64,000 nt of DNA. Source: Acidobacteriota bacterium (GTDB lineage: Bacteria > Acidobacteriota > Terriglobia > Terriglobales > Acidobacteriaceae). Positions within the stretch are counted from its first letter, which is position 1; every line of letters starts with the position of its first letter. A program made the position numbers and the translations under genes. The notes under the pieces are model-generated. The model ran no database searches. It saw nothing but the letters and a program-made list of their open reading frames with translations, and was not told where the DNA came from. Positions 1 through 7,343 of the stretch are shown one piece after another. The DNA lies in NCBI GenBank assembly GCA_018268855.1, contig JAFDVR010000017.1, forward strand, positions 620,001 through 684,000, read 5' to 3'.

Positions 1-942
1 CTCTTTAACTTTGTCGCCGCCTTTGTCTTCGGCACCGGTGTTGCGCATACCATTTCCTCCAGTCTTATCCGTCCGGAGGCGATGACGCTCTATGTCGTTC
101 TTGCCGGTCTGCTCGGGGCTATTCTCTGGAACCTGCTCACCTGGTATTTAGCGCTGCCTACCTCCAGTTCGCATGCCATCATCTCGTCTCTGGCGGGGGC
201 AGCCGTTGCGGGAGCAGCCTTCTCAGGCGTCTACAAGCACAGTTGGCACGCCATCAAGTACGAGGGCTGGATTCCCGTGCTTGCCTTCCTTGTTCTCTCT
301 CCGCTCATCGGCATGGTGCTCGGCTATATTCTGATGCACGTCGTAGCGTGGGCCACCTTCCGCATGCACCGCTACAAAGCGGCAAAGATGTTCCGCACCC
401 TGCAGCTCTTCTCTGCTGGCTCATACTCGCTGATGCACGGTTCCAACGATGCACAGAAGACGATGGGCATCATCGTCGCCGTGCTCATGTCCACCGGATA
501 CGGGCAGTATGCCTCCGGCCACCACCGTATCTTTGGACACAACCATGAGATTGCTCCCTGGATCATCTTTTCCTGTTACACAGCCATCTCTATTGGCACC
601 ATGCTCGGCGGCTGGAAGATTGTTCGCACCATGGGCTCGCGTATTACGCCGCACCTCAAGCCCATTGATGGATTTGCCTCTGAACTCGCAGCGGCTACCT
701 CTATCGGCATCGCCACCATTGCGCATATTCCCATCTCAACGACGCATGCCATTGGCGGCGCTATCTCCGGCGTGGGCGCCACGCGTGGCGTGCATGCTGT
801 TCGCTGGGTCTGGGCGCGACGCATCATTTATGGCTGGGTGCTCACCTTCCCCGGAGCGGCCATCGTAGGCGCCATCTTCTACATCTTTCTTCATTTCACA
901 CTGGAACGCTGGATGGGCGGTACAGCCGCAACATTGCACTAG
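1..942 (+). CDS. pit: PiT-family inorganic phosphate transporter, 5' end missing
   Basis: Inner-membrane phosphate permease of the PiT family (phosphate-cation symport). The frame is open from base 1 to the stop at 940-942, so the N-terminus lies outside the window; 313 codons are visible. The family's inverted repeat signature is present twice. The first copy contains WNLLTWYLALPTSSSHA and the second contains HGSNDAQKTMG followed by PISTTHAIGGAISGVGA. Between them are several long hydrophobic segments with a loop rich in His and basic residues. The first internal ATG (position 82) is not the real start, because conserved hydrophobic sequence continues upstream of it. No PhoU-like partner is visible downstream; lpxB follows after about 80 bases. 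The family assignment is secure; whether it moves phosphate only is not shown. Confidence 0.93.
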   Translation, partial: LFNFVAAFVFGTGVAHTISSSLIRPEAMTLYVVLAGLLGAILWNLLTWYLALPTSSSHAIISSLAGAAVAGAAFSGVYKHSWHAIKYEGWIPVLAFLVLSPLIGMVLGYILMHVVAWATFRMHRYKAAKMFRTLQLFSAGSYSLMHGSNDAQKTMGIIVAVLMSTGYGQYASGHHRIFGHNHEIAPWIIFSCYTAISIGTMLGGWKIVRTMGSRITPHLKPIDGFASELAAATSIGIATIAHIPISTTHAIGGAISGVGATRGVHAVRWVWARRIIYGWVLTFPGAAIVGAIFYIFLHFTLERWMGGTAATLH

Positions 943-1021
943 ATCATCAGTTGGTTATCGATGGGATTGCTCTAAACTGATTTGCATCATAGGGAGAAGG
1001 CGCTTTCCGCCACGTGCTGAT

Positions 1022-2374
1022 TTGGCAACTCATTCCCCACGCATATTTCTCTCCGCTGGCGAAGCGTCTGGTGACCACTATGGCGCACAGATTATCGCCG
1101 CACTCGCACCGCATCTAAACAGCCCCACTTTCACGGGCCTCGGCGGAAAAGAGATGGAAGCCGCAGGCCAGCAGCGCATTGTCCGTGCCGAAGATGTCGC
1201 AATCATGGGCATCACAGAAATTCTTCTCCACATTCCAAAGATCTATCGCTCCTATCGCCGTCTCGTACGATCTATCAAACAGCACCGTCCCAACGTAGCT
1301 ATTCTCATCGATTTCCCCGACGTAAACTTCCGCCTTGCCAAACACCTCCACCACCTCGGTGTGCCTGTTCTATGGTTCGTATCTCCGCAGCTTTGGGCAT
1401 GGAAGCGCCGACGGCTTCGCTGGGTGCAGCAACGCGTGGACAAAATGTTTGTCATCTTTCCCTTCGAGGCCGATTTCTACCGCAATCGCGGCGTGGATGC
1501 TACCTTTGTCGGTCATCCCCTCGCCGATATGCCCCTGCCCACCGTCACGCGCGAGGAATACGCCGAAGCTGCGCGAGCCCTGAACCAGGAGCAGTGGAAC
1601 TATGCGGACGGAATCCTACAATCCAATCCACTACCCGAGTGGGCGCACAAGACAAAGGAGGGTATTCGTTATGGCCTTGATACTGTCAAACCGTGGGTAG
1701 CTCTCCTCCCCGGCAGTCGTAGTGGTGAGATATCTGCCAATCTGGGCGAGATGATTCAAGCCGCCTGCCTCCTCGGGCCAGAGTACGAATTCATTATTCC
1801 CGTCGCGGAAACAGTCAGTGAACACCATCTCAAAGCGATGCAATACGAAACCGGTAGTCGCCTTACAGAAGCCAATCCGCCACGCATCACCTTCGTTCGT
1901 GATGCCCGTTCCGCGCTCTTCCACTCCCGTGCTGCGGTGGTCGCTTCAGGTACCGCCACTGTGCAGGCAGCGCTCATCGGTACACCTTTCCTTGTTGTCT
2001 ACCGCGTCTCCGAACTCACTTTCCGCATCGCTAAGATGCTTGTTCAGTATCCGAGCGAGATTGGAGCGCACAAAGATGGCTACGGCAACTTGCCGATTGC
2101 CATGCCTAACCTCATTGCTGGACGAAGAATTATTCCAGAATTGATCAATAAGCATTTCAAAGCGAAGACGGTAGCAGCCATTCTGAAAGATCTACTTGAA
2201 GAAGGGTCGAATCTGCGTATGCGGCAGATAAAAGATCTCAAGTCAGTCAGGGAAAGCCTGCTTCTCTCCTCAGGAGATTCGGCGGTGCAAACCCTCTGCC
2301 ATGCCGTTCTACGAGCGCTCAACCTGCCTGAGTCCAGGACAGACCCAGACGCGCTTCATCCGATTCACTGGTAA
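1022..2374 (+). CDS. lpxB: Lipid-A-disaccharide synthase LpxB
   Basis: GT19 enzyme that joins UDP-2,3-diacylglucosamine and lipid X to make the lipid A disaccharide, acting at the inner face of the cytoplasmic membrane. The N-terminus carries the family motif FLSAGEASGDHYGAQ, followed by FTGLGGKEMEAAG. Further family blocks are FVSPQLWAWKRRR and LLPGSRSGEI. The last part has VVASGTATVQAAL and FLVVYRVS. At 450 residues it is longer than the E. coli protein (382). Part of the excess is an insertion of about 35 residues before the LLPGSR block (around residues 185-220). The start is a TTG directly after an in-frame TGA. The next ATG (1154) would delete the SAGEASGD motif, so TTG is preferred although the purine-rich AGGGAGAAGG lies about 20 bases upstream. 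The next gene follows after a short gap and could be co-transcribed. Confidence 0.93.
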   Translation: MATHSPRIFLSAGEASGDHYGAQIIAALAPHLNSPTFTGLGGKEMEAAGQQRIVRAEDVAIMGITEILLHIPKIYRSYRRLVRSIKQHRPNVAILIDFPDVNFRLAKHLHHLGVPVLWFVSPQLWAWKRRRLRWVQQRVDKMFVIFPFEADFYRNRGVDATFVGHPLADMPLPTVTREEYAEAARALNQEQWNYADGILQSNPLPEWAHKTKEGIRYGLDTVKPWVALLPGSRSGEISANLGEMIQAACLLGPEYEFIIPVAETVSEHHLKAMQYETGSRLTEANPPRITFVRDARSALFHSRAAVVASGTATVQAALIGTPFLVVYRVSELTFRIAKMLVQYPSEIGAHKDGYGNLPIAMPNLIAGRRIIPELINKHFKAKTVAAILKDLLEEGSNLRMRQIKDLKSVRESLLLSSGDSAVQTLCHAVLRALNLPESRTDPDALHPIHW

Positions 2375-2430
2375 ATGCGTCTAAAGGACAGAAGATACGC
2401 ATGATAATCCTGAAGAGGACTTTCTCCCCA

Positions 2431-4545
2431 ATGTCCAACCATATTCGCCGCATCTCTCTCTTTTTGGTCGCGATTTTGCTGCCGATTGCTGCTATGAGTG
2501 CGCCCCTTCCGCGTCCGCAGCTTCAGATCACGAATGTCAAAATCGATGCCGACATCGAGCCTTCCGCTGCCCGTCTGACCGCTACCGCACAGGTCACCTT
2601 CACCGCATTGGAAGATCTTCAGGTCGCCGTTTTCGAGTTAAATAACGGCCTTCGTATCACCAGCATTACCGACGCCACAGGCGCGGCGCTCCAGTCCGAC
2701 CGCAATCCTTCCACCTCCACAGTCAACGTCGGCCTGCCCTCCCCCATCGCGAAAGGCACGTCCACCACCTTTACCTTCTCTTACACCGGATCCCTCAATG
2801 GCGCGGATACCTCCCCTGTGGAAGGTATTAAACTGGCCGCCATCGCCGACCCCATCTCGATCCTGCTTTACCCTGGCCGCTGGTTTCCGATGTCGGGCCT
2901 GTACACGCACCGCTTCACGTCGGAGATGCACATCCGCGTACCTGCTGGTGAAACCGCAGTAGCGGCAGATATGAGTGCGCCCGCACCTGCTGCTGAAACA
3001 TCTTCAGAACTTCGCGCGCCAACCATTCACGCGACAGCTCATGCCAGCAAGCGGACAGCTTCTAAAGCCTCGAAGAAAGCTGCCGCGGCTCCTGCAGAAA
3101 ATGCCACCAAATCGGCCACAAATTCGACAGAATCAGGCAAAAAACAGTTCGATTTTTATTGGAATAAGCCCGGATTTCCTGGGAATGTGATCGTCGGCAA
3201 GTTCCTGCCGCCGGTCTATGCTGCGGGTGCGCGCAACGTCAGCATCTACACCACGGCGGAGCATAAGGCCCATGCCGTCGAGTACGCCGCCACCGCCGCC
3301 AGGCAGTTTGAATACTTCACTTCCGTCTTCGGCCAGCCCGAAAGCCCCACGCTCCGCATCGTGGAAATTCCATCGGACTCCGTCTCCGCCTCGTGGGGGC
3401 CGGAGATCGCCGCCATCGCCGGGAACCGCATCGGCCAGACCAACAGCTATCGCCTGCTGGCCAACACCATCGCGCGCCAGTGGTGGGGCAGCGAAGTTTC
3501 GCCCGCCACTCTGAACGATGCCTGGATTACCAACGGCATGAGCCGTTACGGCGAATTGATGTGGCTGGAAGACTCCGCTGGCAAAACGTCGCTTCAGGCT
3601 GCCATCAGCGACGTCTCCGCCGGTGCGCTCGCCTACGACACCGCTCCGCTCTCCACCATGGGACGCGTCGACCCCTTCTCACCCCAATTCCAGTCCATGA
3701 CGCTGGAAAAGGGCGCGATGGTCTTCCACATGCTCCGCTATGAGATGGGCGACGACACCTTCACCCGCTTTCTGCGCGGCGTTCTATCCCAGTATGCAGG
3801 TAAAGGAATAACTACAGACGATATCGAAAAGGTCGCCGAAGCCCAGTCGAAGCTGAACCTGCTTCCCTTCTTCGCGCAATGGATCAACGGCACTGGCGCG
3901 CCGGCCTTCCAGAGCAAATTCACCGTCTACCGCCTCGGCGGCGGCAAGGGTTTTCGCACCATCGGTTCCATCTCGCAAGACCTCGACCTCTTCCGCATGC
4001 CAGTCGATCTCCGCATAGAGACAGATGGCCGCACCGAAAACCGTCGCATTGAAGTTTCTGGCACGGATTCAAATTACACGGTCGATACCTTTGGAAGGCC
4101 GCGCCGGATTATCATCGACCCTGATAACCACCTGCTCAAGAGCACACCCGATCTCGCCGTCAAAGTCGCCGTACTCAAAGGACAGCAACTGGTGGCGCAA
4201 GGTGATCTGATCGGTGCACTCGGCGAATATCAGAAAGCGCTCGACGCGAACAAGAACTCTTCGCTCGCTGCGTTTCGCATCGCGGAGGTCTACTTTACGC
4301 AACGCAACTATCAGTCCGCTGCCAACAGCTATCGCGATGCCTTACGCGGGGATAATGATCCCAAGTGGACCGAGGTCTGGAGCCACATCGGCCTCGGTAA
4401 GATCTTCGATCTCACCGGCCAGCGCGATCGCGCGGTGAACGAATACCGCCTTGCTGTACAGACCAACGACAACACGCAGGGTGCCATCAACGAAGCTCGC
4501 GCTCTGCTGCAAAAGCCGTTTACCCGCGAGAAGCTCGGGCAGTAG
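2431..4545 (+). CDS. Secreted M1-aminopeptidase-like protein without zinc ligands, C-terminal TPR
   Basis: Exported protein with the architecture of an M1 (gluzincin) peptidase but a destroyed active site. ATG 2431 is chosen over ATG 2401 because GAAGAGGA lies 11 bases upstream and it leaves a clean signal peptide ending near AAMSAP. Order: an N-terminal M1-like beta domain, an Ala/Lys/Thr-rich spacer (about residues 185-240), the peptidase-like domain, a beta segment, and TPR-like repeats in the last 120 residues (QGDLIGALGEYQKALDANK and following). Where M1 enzymes have HExxH-x18-E, this protein reads NTIAR (345-349) followed by QWWG and then N at 368 in WITNGMS. All three metal ligands and the general base are therefore replaced in exact register. 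Known for the family: HExxH plus the distant Glu bind zinc. Inferred: a non-catalytic binding or scaffold protein of the periplasm or outer membrane. Confidence 0.8.
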   Translation: MSNHIRRISLFLVAILLPIAAMSAPLPRPQLQITNVKIDADIEPSAARLTATAQVTFTALEDLQVAVFELNNGLRITSITDATGAALQSDRNPSTSTVNVGLPSPIAKGTSTTFTFSYTGSLNGADTSPVEGIKLAAIADPISILLYPGRWFPMSGLYTHRFTSEMHIRVPAGETAVAADMSAPAPAAETSSELRAPTIHATAHASKRTASKASKKAAAAPAENATKSATNSTESGKKQFDFYWNKPGFPGNVIVGKFLPPVYAAGARNVSIYTTAEHKAHAVEYAATAARQFEYFTSVFGQPESPTLRIVEIPSDSVSASWGPEIAAIAGNRIGQTNSYRLLANTIARQWWGSEVSPATLNDAWITNGMSRYGELMWLEDSAGKTSLQAAISDVSAGALAYDTAPLSTMGRVDPFSPQFQSMTLEKGAMVFHMLRYEMGDDTFTRFLRGVLSQYAGKGITTDDIEKVAEAQSKLNLLPFFAQWINGTGAPAFQSKFTVYRLGGGKGFRTIGSISQDLDLFRMPVDLRIETDGRTENRRIEVSGTDSNYTVDTFGRPRRIIIDPDNHLLKSTPDLAVKVAVLKGQQLVAQGDLIGALGEYQKALDANKNSSLAAFRIAEVYFTQRNYQSAANSYRDALRGDNDPKWTEVWSHIGLGKIFDLTGQRDRAVNEYRLAVQTNDNTQGAINEARALLQKPFTREKLGQ

Positions 4546-4586
4546 GTATTTTGATAACCCGGACGTCATCTGTGCCGCCCATATTT

Positions 4587-4770
4587 CGTCATCCTGAGCC
4601 GCAGGCGAAGGATCTCTGTATTTCGCCCGCAGTAGAACGACATCTCAAGGAAGTGCATACGCTCACCCGCAGAGCAACGGTGTGCTCTGCTCCGTGGCTT
4701 GAACTCGCGACCTGAAGATCATTGTCCTGACTAAAAAATACAGAGATTCTCGCTACGCTCAGAATGATGG
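4587..4770. repeat. Inverted pair of a dispersed 35-base repeat
   Basis: The left copy at about 4587-4623 contains CGTCATCCTGAGC and GAAGGATCTCTGTATTT. The right copy at about 4736-4770 is its approximate reverse complement, AAATACAGAGATTC then CGCTACGCTCAGAATGATGG. They enclose about 110 bases with no gene. A third copy lies at 55533-55569. The rest of this gene-free stretch (4546-4947) contains only the palindrome listed separately. The repeats look like a REP-type intergenic element. A role in mRNA 3'-end stability is only a guess. Confidence 0.75.
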
Positions 4771-4908
4771 TGTCCGGGAAGAAGTACGGAGTACAAGTCA
4801 AAACAAACAGATTAGAAGCGGCTTTCAGACCGCTGTCACGGCTCTTTGATCAAAGGGCTTAGCCCTGGCCTGCTCGCAAAAATCCACAGCAAATTTTTCG
4901 AATCATAT

Positions 4909-4929
4909 TACAGATATTTAATATCTGTA
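4909..4929. promoter_or_regulatory. Palindromic operator candidate before the AhpD/Rrf2 pair
   Basis: Perfect inverted repeat TACAGATATT, one central T, AATATCTGTA, ending 18 bases before the ATG at 4948. Rrf2 regulators bind short AT-rich palindromes and often control their own operon. The second gene here encodes an Rrf2 protein, so autoregulation is the natural inference. Confidence 0.6.
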
Positions 4930-4947
4930 GTTGCAAAGGAGAACACC

Positions 4948-5421
4948 ATGCGACTTAACTACGCTCAGCAATCCGCTCCCATCTTCGAAAAGCTTCGCGA
5001 CCTCAGCCTAGCGAGCAAGAAAAGTGCTCTCGAAAAAGAGATCAAGCACCTTGTCGATCTGCGCGTTTCTCAGATCAACGGCTGCGCTTTCTGCGTGGAC
5101 ATGCATGTCAAAGAGGCACGTATCGATGGCGAGCGCGAACTCCGCCTGCACCACGTTGCCGTCTGGCGCGAGTCCCCTCTTTTTAACGACCGCGAACGCG
5201 CTGCGCTGGAATGGGCCGAACTGCTCACCAAGCTGCCCCCGCAGGGTGTCTCCGACGCAGATTTTCAGGCCGCCCGCAAAGTCTTCAGCGAGTCCGAACT
5301 CTCCGATCTCACCTTCGCTATCATCACCATCAACTCGTGGAACCGCCTGAGCATCGGCTTCGCAGCGGAGCCCGGTTCTGCCGATAAGTTCTACGGTCTC
5401 GACCGCGCTAATCTGAACTGA
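4948..5421 (+). CDS. AhpD-like carboxymuconolactone decarboxylase-family protein
   Basis: Small all-helical protein of the AhpD/CMD family, 157 residues. The key family pattern is visible: an acidic residue upstream (LEKEIKHLVDLRVSQ), then CAFCVDMH, i.e. CxxC followed by His. In AhpD this is a thiol pair used in peroxide reduction or disulfide exchange. ATG 4948 is selected because AAAGGAGA lies 6 bases upstream; the frame is open further upstream, but that part crosses the palindrome at 4909-4929. The downstream Rrf2 gene starts on the A of the stop (TGATG), so the two are translationally coupled. Likely role: a peroxidase-type or redox-protective protein controlled by its neighbour. The physiological substrate cannot be read from the sequence. 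Confidence 0.85.
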   Translation: MRLNYAQQSAPIFEKLRDLSLASKKSALEKEIKHLVDLRVSQINGCAFCVDMHVKEARIDGERELRLHHVAVWRESPLFNDRERAALEWAELLTKLPPQGVSDADFQAARKVFSESELSDLTFAIITINSWNRLSIGFAAEPGSADKFYGLDRANLN

Positions 5422-5906
5422 TGCAGCTCCGCAATCATGTCGAATGGGCCCTGCACTGCGCGGCCGTCCTTGCCGCACTCCCTGAGGGGCACTACCTCGC
5501 AGCCAGGCATCTTGCCGAGCTGCACGGTGTGCCCAGGGAGTACCTTGCGAAAGCGCTGCAGGCCCTCTCCCAAGCTGGCTTGGTAGAGACGACGCTTGGG
5601 CCTACAGGCGGTTATCGCCTCGCCCGTGCACCGCATGCGATTACGTTTTTAGATATTGTGGAGGCTGTCGAAGGCAAAGCCTCTTCCTTCGAATGTACGG
5701 AGATTCGCAAGAACAATCCCTGCCGCGCGAAGAACACGCGTCCCATCAAGCCGTGCTCCATCGCTGCCGTAATGTGGAAGGCGGATAAAGCATGGCGCGA
5801 TTCCCTGCGCGAGACACGGCTTTCAGATTTGATTGGTATGGTGCAAAATGAGGTCGATCCGGAGACGCTTAAGAAAACAATTATCTGGATCAGCGAACGA
5901 ATCTAA
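5421..5906 (+). CDS. Rrf2-family transcriptional regulator with three-Cys cluster motif
   Basis: 161-residue winged-helix regulator. The N-terminal HTH (LAELHGVPREYLAKALQAL) and wing (TLGPTGGYRLAR) match Rrf2/NsrR/IscR proteins. The C-terminal half holds three cysteines with spacing C-x8-C-x10-C (ECTEIRKNNPC, then PCS). In this family three cysteines ligate a 2Fe-2S or 4Fe-4S cluster that senses nitric oxide, iron-sulfur status or redox state. The start overlaps the stop of the AhpD-like gene. The 21-base palindrome before that gene is the probable operator. Its last three coding bases overlap the 3' end of the convergent cobA gene. Which signal it senses is not evident. Confidence 0.88.
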   Translation: MQLRNHVEWALHCAAVLAALPEGHYLAARHLAELHGVPREYLAKALQALSQAGLVETTLGPTGGYRLARAPHAITFLDIVEAVEGKASSFECTEIRKNNPCRAKNTRPIKPCSIAAVMWKADKAWRDSLRETRLSDLIGMVQNEVDPETLKKTIIWISERI

Positions 5907-6685
5907 ATCTGCGACAACACGTTCTTCACTTCAGCCGTAAGGTTCTCTGCATCTTCAAGTAGAGGCGTCATTGCACGGCCAACAACCAGCAACAACGGCG
6001 CAGGCCCAGCCACTAGATGCTCAAGACCATCCAGCCTGCATGCATCCACGCGCTGTTCCGGCGTCGCGGCTTTGCTCACTGCGGCAACCGGCATATCCGG
6101 AGACACTCCAGCGCGCCGCAACTCATGCGCCATTGTCGCAAAGTCACGACCAGGCATGTAAATCGCGAGCGTAGCATCTTCAGGAATCGGCCCGATCCAC
6201 AACGGAGGAACGCTGGCTTTATCCGCTGCATGTTGGCCTGCGATCAGGATGAGCTTCGACGCAGTCTTGCGATCCGTCATCGGCGTCTGCATAGCAGCCG
6301 CAGCCGCGAACGCAGCCGATACGCCCGGTACCACTTTGGCCTCAACTCCCGCCTTGCGCAGTGCGTTCAACTCTTCCGCCGCGCGGCCAAAGACCATGGG
6401 ATCGCCCGACTTCAGACGCACAACGCTCTTGCCTGCCTGCGCTTCGTCTACGATCAGCGTGCAGATGCCTTCCTGTGTAATGCGGGCCATGCCGCAACGC
6501 TTGCCCACGCTCATCACCGTCGCTTTTTTATTGGCAAGCGCAACGATGGCACCGGGAACCAGATCGTCGTGCAGAATGACATCCGCCGTTTCGAGCAGAC
6601 GCAGAGCGCGCAGCGTCAACAACTCGGGATCGCCCGGGCCTGCGCCCACCAGATAAACCGTGCCTTTCTTCGCTGTCGTGCTCAT
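5903..6685 (-). CDS. cobA: Uroporphyrinogen-III C-methyltransferase
   Basis: SAM-dependent methyltransferase (SUMT) that converts uroporphyrinogen III to precorrin-2, the first step to siroheme. The 260-residue protein starts at ATG 6683-6685. The frame is open 32 codons further upstream, but that part overlaps the previous gene and does not resemble the family. Motifs: VYLVGAGPGDPELLT with LLETADVILHDDLV, the SAM-binding VVRLKSGDPMVFGRA, VVPGVSAA, and a PMTDR segment. ATG overlaps the TGA of the upstream dehydrogenase/ferrochelatase gene as ATGA, indicating translational coupling. Together with the reductase gene the operon supplies siroheme to the enzyme that needs it. Confidence 0.92.
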   Translation of the reverse strand: MSTTAKKGTVYLVGAGPGDPELLTLRALRLLETADVILHDDLVPGAIVALANKKATVMSVGKRCGMARITQEGICTLIVDEAQAGKSVVRLKSGDPMVFGRAAEELNALRKAGVEAKVVPGVSAAFAAAAAMQTPMTDRKTASKLILIAGQHAADKASVPPLWIGPIPEDATLAIYMPGRDFATMAHELRRAGVSPDMPVAAVSKAATPEQRVDACRLDGLEHLVAGPAPLLLVVGRAMTPLLEDAENLTAEVKNVLSQI

Positions 6686-7341
6686 GCCTTGTTCTCCGTG
6701 AGTTGCGGATTGCGTTCCGGGTAATGCTTTGCTGCATGCTCTCTCGCCATGGCGCGCGAAGGACAGTCCACTGCTCCGCATACCTCGCGCGTTGCCAACT
6801 GGTGCAACAACATCTTGCGCGACTCGCCGAGCGGCTCCATCTGCAACACCTCACGGCGCAGACGGCCAAGCTCCAGCAGCCATGGACCGAGGTCCTTCGG
6901 CAACTGTTCGTTAATCTCCTTGCGTAGCTGCTGCGCCAGTGCTGGCGACTCACCCGCAGTGGAGATCGCAATCTGCAGATCGCCGCGACGTACGATCGAC
7001 GGAAAATAAAAGTCGCAGTACGGTGGATCGTCCACCGCATTGCAAAGAATCGAACGCTCCTTCGCCGCTGCAAACACCGCGCGATTCACCTCAGGAATGT
7101 CCGTTCCCGCAACTACCAGAAACATGCCATTCACATCGCTCGCTACAAATTCGCGGCGATAGAGCGTAATCTCTCCACCTGCAGCCCACTCCTCCACGCG
7201 CGCATCTGCCTCGGGCGCAACGACGGTCACTGTCGCCTCCGCTTCCAGCAGCGACGCGATTTTCCCTTCGGCGATGGCGCCGGCACCCACCACAAGGCAG
7301 GGCCGCGCCGTCAGCTTCAGAAAAAGAGGAAAGAGGCTCAT
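6682..7341 (-). CDS. Precorrin-2 dehydrogenase / sirohydrochlorin ferrochelatase (Met8/CysG N-terminal type)
   Basis: Bifunctional enzyme that oxidises precorrin-2 with NAD and inserts iron to give siroheme. The Rossmann fold begins with CLVVGAGAIAEGKIASLLE. The family block NAVDDPPYCDFYFPS contains the Asp region that Met8-type enzymes use for both activities, and ISTAGESPALAQQLR follows. At 219 residues it equals a free-standing CysG N-terminal half; the methyltransferase half is the separate cobA gene immediately downstream (4-base overlap). It starts 2 bases after the reductase stop codon. The operon order reductase, dehydrogenase/chelatase, methyltransferase means cofactor and apoenzyme would be made together. 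Confidence 0.9.
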   Translation of the reverse strand: MSLFPLFLKLTARPCLVVGAGAIAEGKIASLLEAEATVTVVAPEADARVEEWAAGGEITLYRREFVASDVNGMFLVVAGTDIPEVNRAVFAAAKERSILCNAVDDPPYCDFYFPSIVRRGDLQIAISTAGESPALAQQLRKEINEQLPKDLGPWLLELGRLRREVLQMEPLGESRKMLLHQLATREVCGAVDCPSRAMAREHAAKHYPERNPQLTENKA

Positions 7342-7343
7342 CG

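Noticed and set aside
4589..4801. 70-codon minus-strand frame across the repeat pair
   Set aside because: It consists mostly of repeat arms and has no ribosome-binding site.
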